Shown piece by piece: positions 35,541-45,664 of a stretch of 64,000 nt of DNA. This DNA comes from Ipomoea triloba. Its lineage: Eukaryota > Streptophyta > Magnoliopsida > Solanales > Convolvulaceae. Numbering within the stretch: position 1 is the first letter of the stretch; each line of letters opens with the position of its first letter. The notes under the pieces were generated by a model, which worked only from the letters and a program-made list of their open reading frames with translations, was not told where the DNA came from and ran no database searches. The translations under genes and the position numbers were made by a program. The stretch lies in assembly GCF_003576645.1 (NCBI RefSeq), contig NC_044919.1, positions 33,921,206 through 33,985,205 on the forward strand, read 5' to 3'.

Positions 35541-35755
35541 TATACTGTGCACCACGTACCTAAACGACGTCATTTTGAGCATTGTAAACTAATCGCCTGT
35601 TTTTTTTGGAAATCACGTTTCCCGTTTCGGCCGGTCTCTGTATTTATGTGATAATGAATTCCCTAAGTCATTCGCGTCCGCGTCTACTAACACCGAAACA
35701 ACGTCGTTTTACGTACGTGGTACACATTGCTATGTGCACCGTGGTGCAGGGTATA
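35541..35755. mobile_element. Foldback element, about 215 bp
   Basis: TATACTGTGCACCACGTACC on the left pairs with GTACGTGGTACACATTGC and GGTGCAGGGTATA on the right. AAACGACGTC and AACGTCGTTTT extend the arms. The centre is C/G-richer than the surroundings. No target duplication is evident. Confidence 0.55.
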
Positions 35756-36604
35756 ACAATTGCCGTTAAAATTGACCTAATTCTATCCCTTTCCTCCTCA
35801 AATTGTTTATACATAGGCCCAATTAGGATTCTAACTCCAAAGAGGAAAATGTTAATCGTTACCGAAAAATGATGGTCCGTATTAATTAGTTTTGTTATTT
35901 TGTAGATAAATACAAAGCACCGAAGAAAACGTGTGGCGTGTGTTGCCATTCCATCATTTAAACAATCTTAAACTTGAAGAAATAATTTGTACGTAACATA
36001 TATGACTTAATTGAATGCATGCCACACCGATATGAAAAAGGATGTCTCTTTAAAACATCGTATCCTGTTTCTCATAAATTCAATAATAATAATTTACATC
36101 CAAATTTAGATTTATTGTGTTAACTTTAAACTCATTATTCATAAAATAATGAGACTATTCAACTTTAAATAATTTAAATTCGAGACACATTTTTAAAATG
36201 TTCTTTAAAAGAAATGGTAAAGCATACAAATATTTCTACAATTGGAGACACATTTCTAATTTTGTGATTATTTACGAAACAACCTAAATTTGTTTTACCA
36301 ACTTTTGTTGTATTAGGAAAAAAAAAAGCATCGAAACATTTGCAAAATGGAGTTTTGGAGCTGAAGTTCCCGTGCATCGTAGTTTATTGACATTTTGAAT
36401 TGAATATGAAACATTTTGAAAGTTGATTAGTAAAAAATTAAACAAATAAAAAAAAAAGAGAATGAAATTATAAATTGAACAAAGTGACATCAATCAATAA
36501 AAATTTGCCCCATTTTATTGTATATCTTCTTCTTTTTTTTTTTTAATAACAAAAATACTACTTAAACTCTAAAAACCTACTCTTAACTTTTACTTTCACT
36601 AACA
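35756..36604. other. Intergenic, AT-rich; no gene seen
   Basis: No supported reading frame or recognisable repeat. Confidence 0.5.
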
Positions 36605-37035
36605 GCCCGTTTGGTTCGCTGGAAAATATTTGAAGGAAATGGAATTCAAATTTCATGGAAAACAAATTACCAGGAAAATAGATTCCATTGTTTGGTTGGT
36701 GGAAAAGAAATTACTGGGAATATGAATTCCATTGTTTGGTTGGATTTGGAATAGTAAGGAATTATGAATATAAAGACCAATATGTCCTTAACAATTAATA
36801 GTGATAATATATTATATTATTATTGATGAGGGTAAAATAGTCTACTTTCTTCCCAAACTCCATGGAAAACAAAATACCACCTTCCAACTAAGAATTTGTC
36901 TTCCTTAACTTTTAGGAACTCAAGTTCCAATGGAAAACATTTTCCATCCAACCAAACAACGGAAAAACACATTTTCCTCCACTTCATGGAAAATCTTTTC
37001 CATTGAAAAGATTTTCCATCCAACCAAACACCCCT
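36605..37035. mobile_element. TIR element with GTTTGGTT ends
   Basis: CAGCCCGTTTGGTTCG on the left and CCAACCAAACACCCC on the right are inverted, with TGGAAAA/TTTTCCA blocks inside. TAA occurs at both outer borders, which would fit a 3 bp target duplication of the PIF/Harbinger type. The ends resemble elements A and B at 15854-17253, but the interior differs. Confidence 0.55.
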
Positions 37036-37578
37036 AAGTGTTCAAATTTTATTAGAAGAAAAAAAGTAGATAAAAATTATGATCCCTTATATTAAGCGAT
37101 CAAAGCATGCCACATATTAGGAAGTAGAAAATGAGAGTATAGAATGAGAGTACATGTAAAATTATTCTTTTTGCGAATTATCATGTAGTGTGATGACATT
37201 TCGGCTACAATTTTAAATGGGCGGTCAGATTCGAATTCTAATAGTGGGAGCTTAGATTCTTTATACTGAAAAATGATTGAAAAATTATATAAAAAAATAC
37301 TATCTTATAAAAATTTATGAATATTTTTTTTTTTAAAAATTACTCTCACAGGCGTTACTCGAATTCTTTAAATGACTTGATAAGTCATGTCGCTAATTAT
37401 AATTAAAATTGAATAGGGTACAGAATAACTCTCAAAAGAGACCATTGGGTGAATACGTATGATTTTAATATTTAAATATCTTAATTTTAATTTGTATCAA
37501 TAATTAAATTCATAATTTTCTTAGTAGAAAAAAAAAACTATATATAGCCTGATTTTTACTATAAATTTTCTTCCACAC
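37036..37578. other. Intergenic, AT-rich; no gene seen
   Basis: No supported gene. GGTCAGATTCGAATTC near 37226 is a weak B-box-like match without a convincing A-box. Confidence 0.45.
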
Positions 37579-37579
37579 A

Positions 37580-37815
37580 TAAAATTTTGATGTAATTTAT
37601 TGAGACCCACATATAAAAAGTAACTTATCAATATCTATCAGAATTTAAGAATAAGATTTGAAAATTCATATAAAACTCTTCAACAGTATTTGCTCATAAG
37701 TTCTACTATAAGTAATCCCAAATCTTAATTCTTAAATTTTATTCTGATGTGACAGGTACTAATAAGTTATTATTTTTGTGTAGATCTCAATATAAATATC
37801 AATATCAAAATTTTG
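37580..37815. mobile_element. AT-rich foldback MITE, about 235 bp
   Basis: AAAATTTTGAT near 37581 pairs with ATCAAAATTTT near 37804. The arms continue with GAGACCCACA against TGTGTAGATCTC, TAACTTAT against ATAAGTTA, and AGAATTTAAGAATAAGATTTG against CAAATCTTAATTCTTAAATT. It ends about 850 bp before the NPH3-family start codon. Confidence 0.65.
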
Positions 37816-38665
37816 CATATAAGAATAAAAATTGATAGTAAAAAATAGAAGTAAACATAGTATTTAAGTGGGTGACCGGCTGTGGCAGAGATGGGAGGTT
37901 TTTTTTTTTTTTTAACAGGTCGTACGGTGACAGAAACAGAAGGCACATTATAATTGGAGCCACCCTGTCTTCGATTACACGCCTTTCCTTCCACTCCCAC
38001 TTTCACCTCCCCTTCTCCTCCACTCTCATCATTAGCCATGTCTCCTTGTCTCCACTCTTCTCCCGCTTTCCTTCCCTCCCCTCTCTCTCCCTCGCGCCTA
38101 TACTCCTATCTCCTCTGTATTGGCGGATATGCCAATGCTTCTTCGCGTGAGCACCTACTCAAACCCCACACAGACTCTACATACGGGTTGTTGTGAAAAC
38201 CCAGAATCTTTTCGTATTTCTTTTGCTTTTCTACGCCGGTTGCGTGTCGCGGCTCGTTTGTTTGTTTAGCTTTATATACCCACTTTCAAAAAAAATTGTA
38301 ATTGATACTTTGGACCATGCTTTTTCTCTGCTGTGTTGGGGGTGTCGAGGGGGAGGGGCTAAAAGGCAATAGATTCTTAGCTGTAAGGGGGTGTGGGGTT
38401 CATGGGATCATTGATTATTACTTATTATGATCTATGATTACTTTCGTTGTAATTAACCCGGTAATTCTGGTGTCAATTGGGGTTGACTCTCTGCGACTAA
38501 AATTGGACTTGCAGTTTACGAGTTTGGTGGGCTGTCTTTTCTACTTTGCTTGGTTCTGGGGAATCGAGTCGTAGATTGAGAAGTTCTTTACAAATTTGAA
38601 CTGAGGGGTCGAAAGGAGGAATCTTTATATGAAGTAAAGGAAGGTTGAGTGGGCGGATCACTCTA

Positions 38666-41600
38666 ATGGCACCTGCTGGGAAGGTTACTTCATTCTATCG
38701 TCAGGGAAATGACTGGTATTTGCTATTTCCATTTGCTATATGTACATATTTCCTTTTTCTTTGTGTGCTGCATACTTTCTGCAAATCCAGTTGCTATATG
38801 ATATTTTTTAAGTGTTATTGAGGAAATGGTGGGTCAATTGTGTCTGTTTGCGTGTGAGGCAGGGCAATACTGCTGTCACAAGAAGACATTTTTGTTTTTA
38901 TTGATCACTCAATGATAGGACTGATTGAGAAACTACTTGGGTGGCTCGCGATTTACCTCCTCCTCTAGGGACTCTTGGGCGGACAAAAGGTTCTGGAGGC
39001 TTAAGATTAGTCTATCATATGCTGAGGCGGACGTGGGCAGGGTTCTGGAGGCTTAGGATTAGTCTATCGTTAGGATTAGTCTATAGGGGCGGGGCAGATT
39101 CTGGAGGCTTAGGATTAGTCTATAGGGGCGGGCAGGGTTTTGGAGGTTTAGGATTACTCTATCATAAGCTGGGAAACTTAATGTATAAAAAAAAAATCAA
39201 ATCCAAGGGTTGCCCCAGCCACCAAGACTCTTGTCTCAATCAGAACCTGGCTTTGATTTGGCTTCATGCTCCCTTTCCCCAAATGGGGAAATGATAATAT
39301 GTTAAATAAGATCATGAAATTAGAAATTGTTACATTACAGTATTCTTCACTACAATTGATGAACTTTGATCCATTTGACAGGTTTTGCAATGCAAGTTTG
39401 CCAAGTGATATTTCTTTGATTGTAGATGGAGTGAACTTCCACCTTCACAAGGTATTCCTAAATCTTTTCTGCTAATACTTTTGGATTTCTTAAATGAGAC
39501 GTGTTTGGAACATAACTATTGTGTTTATGCATCTCTTTTGTATTATTGTAAATGGGATTTGTTCTCTTATATTTTACTATTCAGTTGTTCTTCGGATGTT
39601 CATGTTCATAGGCACATGGAACTTAGCTTAAGAGGTAGAATTGCCTAATTTTCATAGGTCAGATGGGCTAATGTTTATGAGATTTTGCAAGTCATTCTTA
39701 TGATAGCTTTTTCAATTCCAATTGCTTTAAACTGCAAAATATAGGCCTTTGCAGATGACTTGTATTTGTAAATTTCACTCTGGGAGACATTGATTTTCTT
39801 ACTTTCATTCCATTTTGCCATAAACGAATATTTTACACACACAGAGCAAGTGCCAATGCACGAACCAATGTAAATTACGTAGTATTAGTTTATCCAAAGT
39901 AATTTTTATAATTTGATAAAATCCTTTTGTGAATAGCACTCATTAAGCCTTGAAGCTAGTGTGACTTTCAGATCTTATTCTCACAGAAAACCATTTTGTT
40001 ACTTCTGTATATCATATTTGGAGAGGTTGAAAACTTAAAATGAAAGGATATCAATAATAGTTATACTGAAGCTAGATGGCTTAGAGCATCCTAAACTTAA
40101 CTGATGCATTTGCAGAGGCTAAGATTGATGGTATCAATTCCTACTCTAAATAACTTTCCTATAAATAAATTCAGCTTTTAAAATCACATACGATTGGTAA
40201 AATCATGTGAATATTTACCTTTTTCCATCCAATATGTTGTTCAAGTTCAGTTTTATTCCACTGTAATATATGATACTCTGAATTCTAATCTAACAACTAA
40301 GAAAATGCTTACTGTTCAGTTTCCACTTATATCAAAATGTGGGAGGATATTTAAAGCACTTGAAGAAGCTCAAGGTACCAACGGACAGACTTCTACAACG
40401 AGACTAGAAGACTTTCCCGGTGGTGCTGACATATTCTTGGTCACGGTAAAATTCTGTTATGGTTGTCGGGTGGAATTCACTCCAAGGAACATTGTGATGG
40501 TTTATTGTGCAGCAGACTACCTAGAAATGACAGATGAGTATGGAGAAAATAATTTACTGTCAAAATCAGATGATTACTTTCATAAGAACGTATTAACAAA
40601 CTGGAAAGATTGCATTTTGGCTCTCCAAAGTTGTAACTCTATGATTCCAAGAGCGACCAAACTCCAAATTATTGGCAAATGTTTAAACGCTCTTTCAGTG
40701 ATGGTCTGTACAGATCCTAGTTTGTTTGGATGGCCTATGCTGATGTATGGAAGCTTGCAAAGCCCTGGAGGTAGCATCTTGTGGAACGGCATAAACACCG
40801 GTGCAAGAATCCAAAGCATGGCATCTGACTGGTGGTTTGAGGACATCTCATATCTTAGTGTGCCGTTATTTGAGAGATTAATTCAGACAATGGAAACAAA
40901 AGGTATAAAACCCGAAAGCTTAGCTGGTGCTATAATGCACTATTGCAGGAAGTATCTCCCCGGACTGGGCCGATGGCAAAGTGGACAAATTGTTACGAGT
41001 AGAACTGTTGCAAGTTTCAGCATGACACCCGCTACAGTTGATCAGAAGGATCTTCTAGAAAGCATAGTGAAACTTCTCCCTACGAAGAAAGGAATGTCAT
41101 TTTGCCGTTTCCTATTGGGCCTTCTACGTGTTGCCTTGATCTTGGGTATTAACCATTCGTGCCAGGAGACTTTGGAAAGGAGAATAGGAATGCAGCTCCA
41201 CCTGGCAACATTAGATAGTTTGCTGATACCTTCCTATTCAGATTCTGATACGTTATATAATACTGATTGTGTTGAACGAATGATACATCACTTCATCTCT
41301 GAGCCAGCGGTCACAACGGTTTCTCCATCTTCATTCGATTTGGGAACGTCGCCATCATCTGAGCCTCTGTGCAGAGTTGCAAAGCTGATGGACAGTTATA
41401 TTGCAGAGATTGCTTCAGACGTGAACCTGAAGCCTGAAAGGATACGTGCACTGGCTGAAGCCTTGCCAGATTCTTCAAGATCTCTTCATGATGGACTGTA
41501 CAGAGCTGTGGATATATACTTCAAGGTATGTGAGCTTTGACATTTTTGTTAGGATCAACGTTTACCACTACGCCAAAAGCTATAGCTAGTAGCCAAGGCG

Positions 41601-42569
41601 CAACTTTAATTCCTTATAGATCGCCATCACATTTTCGAGAGGCAGGGTGTTGGACTTGGTCCTTCACTGGCCTCTACCCAACAATTCTCCTAGTCACCAA
41701 TTGCTGGACTTGGCCCTTTACTGGCCTTCGCCCAACAATATTTCTGTAACTTATAGGTTTCGTGAGAAAAAGTTATCTTCACATGTTTGTGCTTGTCGAT
41801 GTTGGTATGTGATTGACACTATTCCATCTAGTTATTAATGGCATGGATATGCCATTTGTTGCTAATAATTTGACTGCAAATTATTTGCTTCCTCTTCCCA
41901 CACATAGAAGCCTTTAACCTTTCTTCTTTGACACAAACGTATTATCAAGAAGTAAATCAGCGTAATAGACATTGTTTTTTGACGAATTTAGATAAAATTT
42001 TGCAGGCTCATCCTTGGCTCCCGGATAGAGATAAGGAACAGCTTTGCAACATCATCGACTTCCAAAAACTCTCAATTGATGCTTGTGCGCATGCATCTCA
42101 GAATGAAAGATTGCCTCTTCGAATAATTCTCCAAGTTCTATTTTTCGAGCAGTTACAGTTAAGAACCGCATTAGCTGGCTGCCTCCATGTCTTGGACACA
42201 GAAAGTGCTAATGCTGCTCCCGCTGCTGGCCCAAGTGACATGGCGGGCCATATTGTACAGAGAGACGGGTGGGTGACTGTTGTGCGTGAAAACCAGGTCC
42301 TTAGAGTGGATTTGGAGAGGATGAGGTCTCGAGTTCGAGAACTGGAGGAAGAGTTTAGTAAGATCAAGCAAGAGATGAGAAAGGTGTCGAAATCACACAG
42401 TCACCTCAGCTCTCCCCGCTTCCTTGCCCGGAGGATGGGGTGCAAACTGCTCCCCCGATCTTCTGATGCTCAACCAGACGTTATTGGAAGCACGGGACCT
42501 TCCCCACGAGCATCGGTTGAGCATCCTAGAACATCCGGGGGGCATCGGAAGAGTTTCTCGTTGTTTTGA
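38666..42569 (+). CDS. BTB/POZ and NPH3 domain protein
   Basis: Four exons, 38666-38715, 39382-39451, 40320-41525 and 42006-42569, give 629 residues. The BTB domain (about residues 17-130) begins DWFCNASLPSDISLIVDG and continues through EEFPGGAD-like DFPGGADIF. The NPH3 domain starts near SDWWFEDIS (about residue 210) and ends with the signature DACAHASQNERLPLR and QVLFFEQ. A coiled coil (about 540-570) precedes a basic, Ser-rich tail ending KSFSLF. Such proteins act as plasma-membrane scaffolds or CUL3 substrate adaptors in phototropin and auxin-transport signalling; this member's pathway is not identifiable. Intron 1 contains a minisatellite. Intron 3 contains a 53 bp-period direct repeat around TGGACTTGG at 41651 and 41704. 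Confidence 0.93.
38991..39175 (+). repeat. Minisatellite in NPH3-family intron 1
   Basis: Four units start at 38991, 39043, 39099 and 39138, each opening with TTCTGGAGGCTTAGGATTAG or a close variant followed by a G-rich AGGGGCGGGCAGGG-type spacer. Unit length varies from about 39 to 56 bases. Confidence 0.85.
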
Positions 42570-42790
42570 GCATCATTATGTGAAGAATCTTCATTCGTTT
42601 TTTTTTTTCGAACCACAGCAATAACAATTGGATGCCTAGCTTGTGCCCTACAAGTTTCAGTCAAATGCTTGGAGGACAGATGAAGTGCTTTGAAAGGTAA
42701 AAGCCTTCTGCAAATGGAGTGTGTCAAGAAGGAGCCAAGAGAATTTCTTTTTGGTTATACATACCTGTACAGATGACTGTACATTTCAAT
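42570..42790 (+). other. Probable 3' UTR of the NPH3-family gene
   Basis: Non-coding sequence following the stop codon. The polyadenylation site was not determined. Confidence 0.4.
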
Positions 42791-42792
42791 GT

Positions 42793-42947
42793 TATTAATT
42801 GGCATGGAAAATGCTATTTGCACACAAATTTTATAGGCATTGATGTGGTCTCATAGTTTTTGGTTAATACATACCTGTACAGACCACACAGGCATGCCAA
42901 AATTGTGTTCAAAAATTTGTGTGCATTTAGCATTATCCAATTAATAC
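42793..42947. mobile_element. Foldback MITE just 3' of the NPH3-family gene
   Basis: TATTAATTGGCATGGAAAATGC pairs with GCATTATCCAATTAATA in inverted sense, and TGCACACAAATTTT with AAAATTTGTGTGCA. The centre holds TGTGGTCT and AGACCACA. It begins about 220 bp after the stop codon, so it may be transcribed in the 3' UTR as a hairpin. Confidence 0.65.
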
Positions 42948-44090
42948 TTTGTGTTATTTGTTTATACTATGTTTTGTACAAAGAAATTTGAAGTATGCAA
43001 TAGGGATGTCCAAGTACGGCTCGTTTTGCATATAACATCCAGTATTTTTCTCCCAATTAAGAGCTAATCTTCTAATATAACGTTTGGTTTGTGAAATAAG
43101 TCAAAATCAAGTAAATCGGTCCTCAGGCTGCGCACAATGAGTTTTTATCATATCTGATCAATTTTTGGAGCTTTGGATCTCCCAGTGGTAGGAATTAAAC
43201 TTTCATGTCTTCAATGAGAATCGAACCCTCACCGCATTGAGCTAAACCAGTAAACATCGCTAGATCCATTTTTATTACTTAAATCAATCAAACACTAAAT
43301 GCCATTTCTAAAGTTTATTCTTTCAACAAGCCAATCAAATAAATATAATTCATATTCTATTCTTTTATCTATTACATTCCTTATAAAATACTCTGTAACA
43401 TTCATATTATTTCAAAATTCATTTTGTGAATCAAACATGTTGTAATATTATATTAACAACTCATTTGTCAATTAATTGTAATAGTTATATTAACACTTCC
43501 CTTACTAATTATTCTAAATTATTTAATTGTGGGTCTAAAAATTTCAATAAAAGTTAGATAGTTGTTGGTTTAACATCAACCATAGGTTATAGCTACATAG
43601 TAATGTTGTTGCCTCTCTGGACTCTAGGCCATTAATAACTACTCAGTGCATTCCTAGTCACAATTAGGTTCTTCAAAATTTTCATCCTCAGGTACCCCAC
43701 GAAGATAGACAGCATAATTACTGGCTTTACTGCTGTAGGAGACTAGGAGGATAATGTGGTCAACTATATATTCAAATAAATAGTACTTTTTTTTATTTGC
43801 TTTAAATGATGGAATGAACTTTCACAGGCCAGTATATGCCCCAATTTATACATAAAGTTGAAATCAATCAACCTATAACACAACTACATGTTTTTAACTT
43901 ACATTAAATGAAGGAGACTATAGAGAAGATAAATCATAATTTTATCTTAATTGATCTACAAATCGTTAAATGCTTGTATTGTGAATCTTATATTTTTTTA
44001 GTTGATAGCAAAACAGAGCCTCTCAACTAATGCTTGGTTGATTAACCAATTAAGTCGTGCCTCGAAAGCAAATGACATTGATATGTGACA
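42948..44090. other. Intergenic; one SINE-like trace; no gene seen
   Basis: On the minus strand TGGTTTAGCTCAATGCGG and GGGTTCGATTCTC (about 43200-43250) look like tRNA boxes, but they are too close together for a full SINE head. The rest is AT-rich without a gene. Confidence 0.4.
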
Positions 44091-44093
44091 TAC

Positions 44094-44222
44094 TTTTTTT
44101 TTCGAGTATTACTGAAGCACAAAGAGCCCGCATCGCCTCCACTGAGGCTCGAACTTGTCCCGTCCAACATGAAATGCAACCAAATGCCACTACCGGATGC
44201 CACTAGACCACAATGTCATTAG
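44094..44222 (-). mobile_element. tRNA-derived SINE, minus strand
   Basis: Read on the minus strand: A-box-like TTGTGGTCTAGTGGCATCCG, B-box-like GTTCGAGCCTCAGTGGAGG, then a tail ending AATACTCGAAAAAAAA. It shares head and B-box with the copies at 27252, 27579 and 44343. Confidence 0.7.
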
Positions 44223-44342
44223 CAAATATATATTTATTGTACAGTTTAAAATAATTTAAGTGTGTTTTAGTTATGAGTGGTTAATTAATAGTTTAATTGT
44301 TTATAATATAGACTATGTTTAGTTGGAAGTTGAAAATTATTG

Positions 44343-44474
44343 TTTTTTTTTTTTTGAATACTACTAACTCTATTAGAATGCAGCAAGAGTTAGTATTGCT
44401 GCCACTGAGGCTCGAACCCACCACCTCCCATATAAAAAGAAAAGTTTGATGCCACTGGATCACAAGGTCCTTGG
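44343..44474 (-). mobile_element. tRNA-derived SINE, minus strand, best-preserved copy
   Basis: Minus-strand order: ACCTTGTGATCCAGTGGCAT (A-box type), GGTGGGTTCGAGCCTCAGTG (B-box type), a body with CTCTTGCTGCATTC, the tail block TAATAGAGTTAGTAGTATTC and 13 A. It lies only 120 bases from the copy at 44094 in the same orientation. Confidence 0.75.
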
Positions 44475-44945
44475 GATTAAAAATATTTGGTAAAATGAGT
44501 TGTCAAGTAAACTTATAAATGTAAAAAACACAAAATGATATATGAGTTAGATGAAAAATTTGAGCTAGCAACAACAACAATAATAATTAAAGAGTTGACA
44601 AGTATATATGAACTAATTACACAAAATATGAATGTCGTGTTTACTAATTAGAAAAAATGAATCATTTTTATCTATAAAATTGAATATTTTTTTTACTTAC
44701 CATCATTTATCCTATTTGAAAGAAAAATTCTATATTTTTATAACCTTTAGAGAATCCATTTGATATGTTCTTTAATTATGGAGAAATGGATGAGTAAACA
44801 TGATATTGAACCCCTAACAATAACGTTTTCAATTCCTTCCCCTCCCCCTTACCCGGTCGGACACGACCGGCACCGATAGCTCTAATTTTGATTTGGTCAT
44901 CGAAATTTGATCGGAGATTTGACAGAATTTTTGATTGACCTGCAA
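44475..44945. other. Intergenic; no gene seen
   Basis: AT-rich DNA. The segment 44830-44880 is C/G-rich (CCCGGTCGGACACGACCGG forms a short palindrome) and may be the inner part of the adjoining foldback remnant. Confidence 0.4.
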
Positions 44946-45085
44946 TTATAGGTCACAAATGAGTTAACAGGTTTATTTGCTTCAAAATAATAAGTTTGAG
45001 GGTTTAATTGAAACTTTTTGAAGTTGGAAGACCTAATTGTACAATGCACTATAATTTGAGGGTTTGACGCTTATTTTTAAAAATA
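44946..45085. mobile_element. Right-arm remnant related to the 5743-6715 element
   Basis: GACCTGCAATTATAGGTCAC, GGTTTATTTGCTTC, GGGTTTAATTGAAAC, GAAGTTGGAAGACCTAATTG and GAGGGTTTGACGCTTATTT follow the same order as the right arm of the long-armed foldback element. The left arm is missing or unrecognisable. Confidence 0.5.
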
Positions 45086-45664
45086 ATAATAAATCATCTT
45101 TGAGAGAAAATTCTAGCATAATTTTTAGTCAATTATGATAACATTTCCTATTTAGTTATTATCATTTAATAATTTAATTACAATTCAGTCATTGCATCTT
45201 ATATTCAGTAAAATTATATATTTTCTCCAATATTTTAATGAATTAAGAGGCATAGCTTTACAAATATCATAATTATAGCCCCTCAAAATAATTTATAAAG
45301 AAAATGAAGAATAAAAAAATGGCGAAAATTCAAATCAATGCAAGTACTGATGTCAAAATTAGACTAAAAAAATAAAACTCTGTCTTCTTCGCCGACGGCT
45401 TTTCCCATATTTTCAGTCAATATCTCTCTAGATCACACCACACCCCTTCCTCACTCTATACATACAAATATATTCATACAGCAATAACGTATATTGATTG
45501 GAAATGAATTGAGAGAAGCGCATTTTCTCTGGTAGTGGAAGGCCCGGAGACTCCATATTTGAAGCGAAGACCTTGTGAACCTTTGGATCGAGAGAATTTC
45601 AAGGGCTAGAATCTAGATAGAAGTTGAGGTTTATCCGCTGGATCGGATCTGAGTTTCGAAGGAC
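45086..45664 (+). promoter_or_regulatory. Upstream region and 5' leader of the alpha-adaptin gene
   Basis: AT-rich DNA changes near 45380 to a C/T-rich, then mixed leader sequence before the ATG at 45665. CTCTATACATACAAATATATTC near 45454 is a possible TATA region. No specific factor site was assigned. Confidence 0.4.

Noticed and set aside
39830..39900. Possible Helitron end around GTGCCAATGCACG in NPH3-family intron 2
   Set aside because: No CTRR terminus or matching 5' end at a plausible distance.
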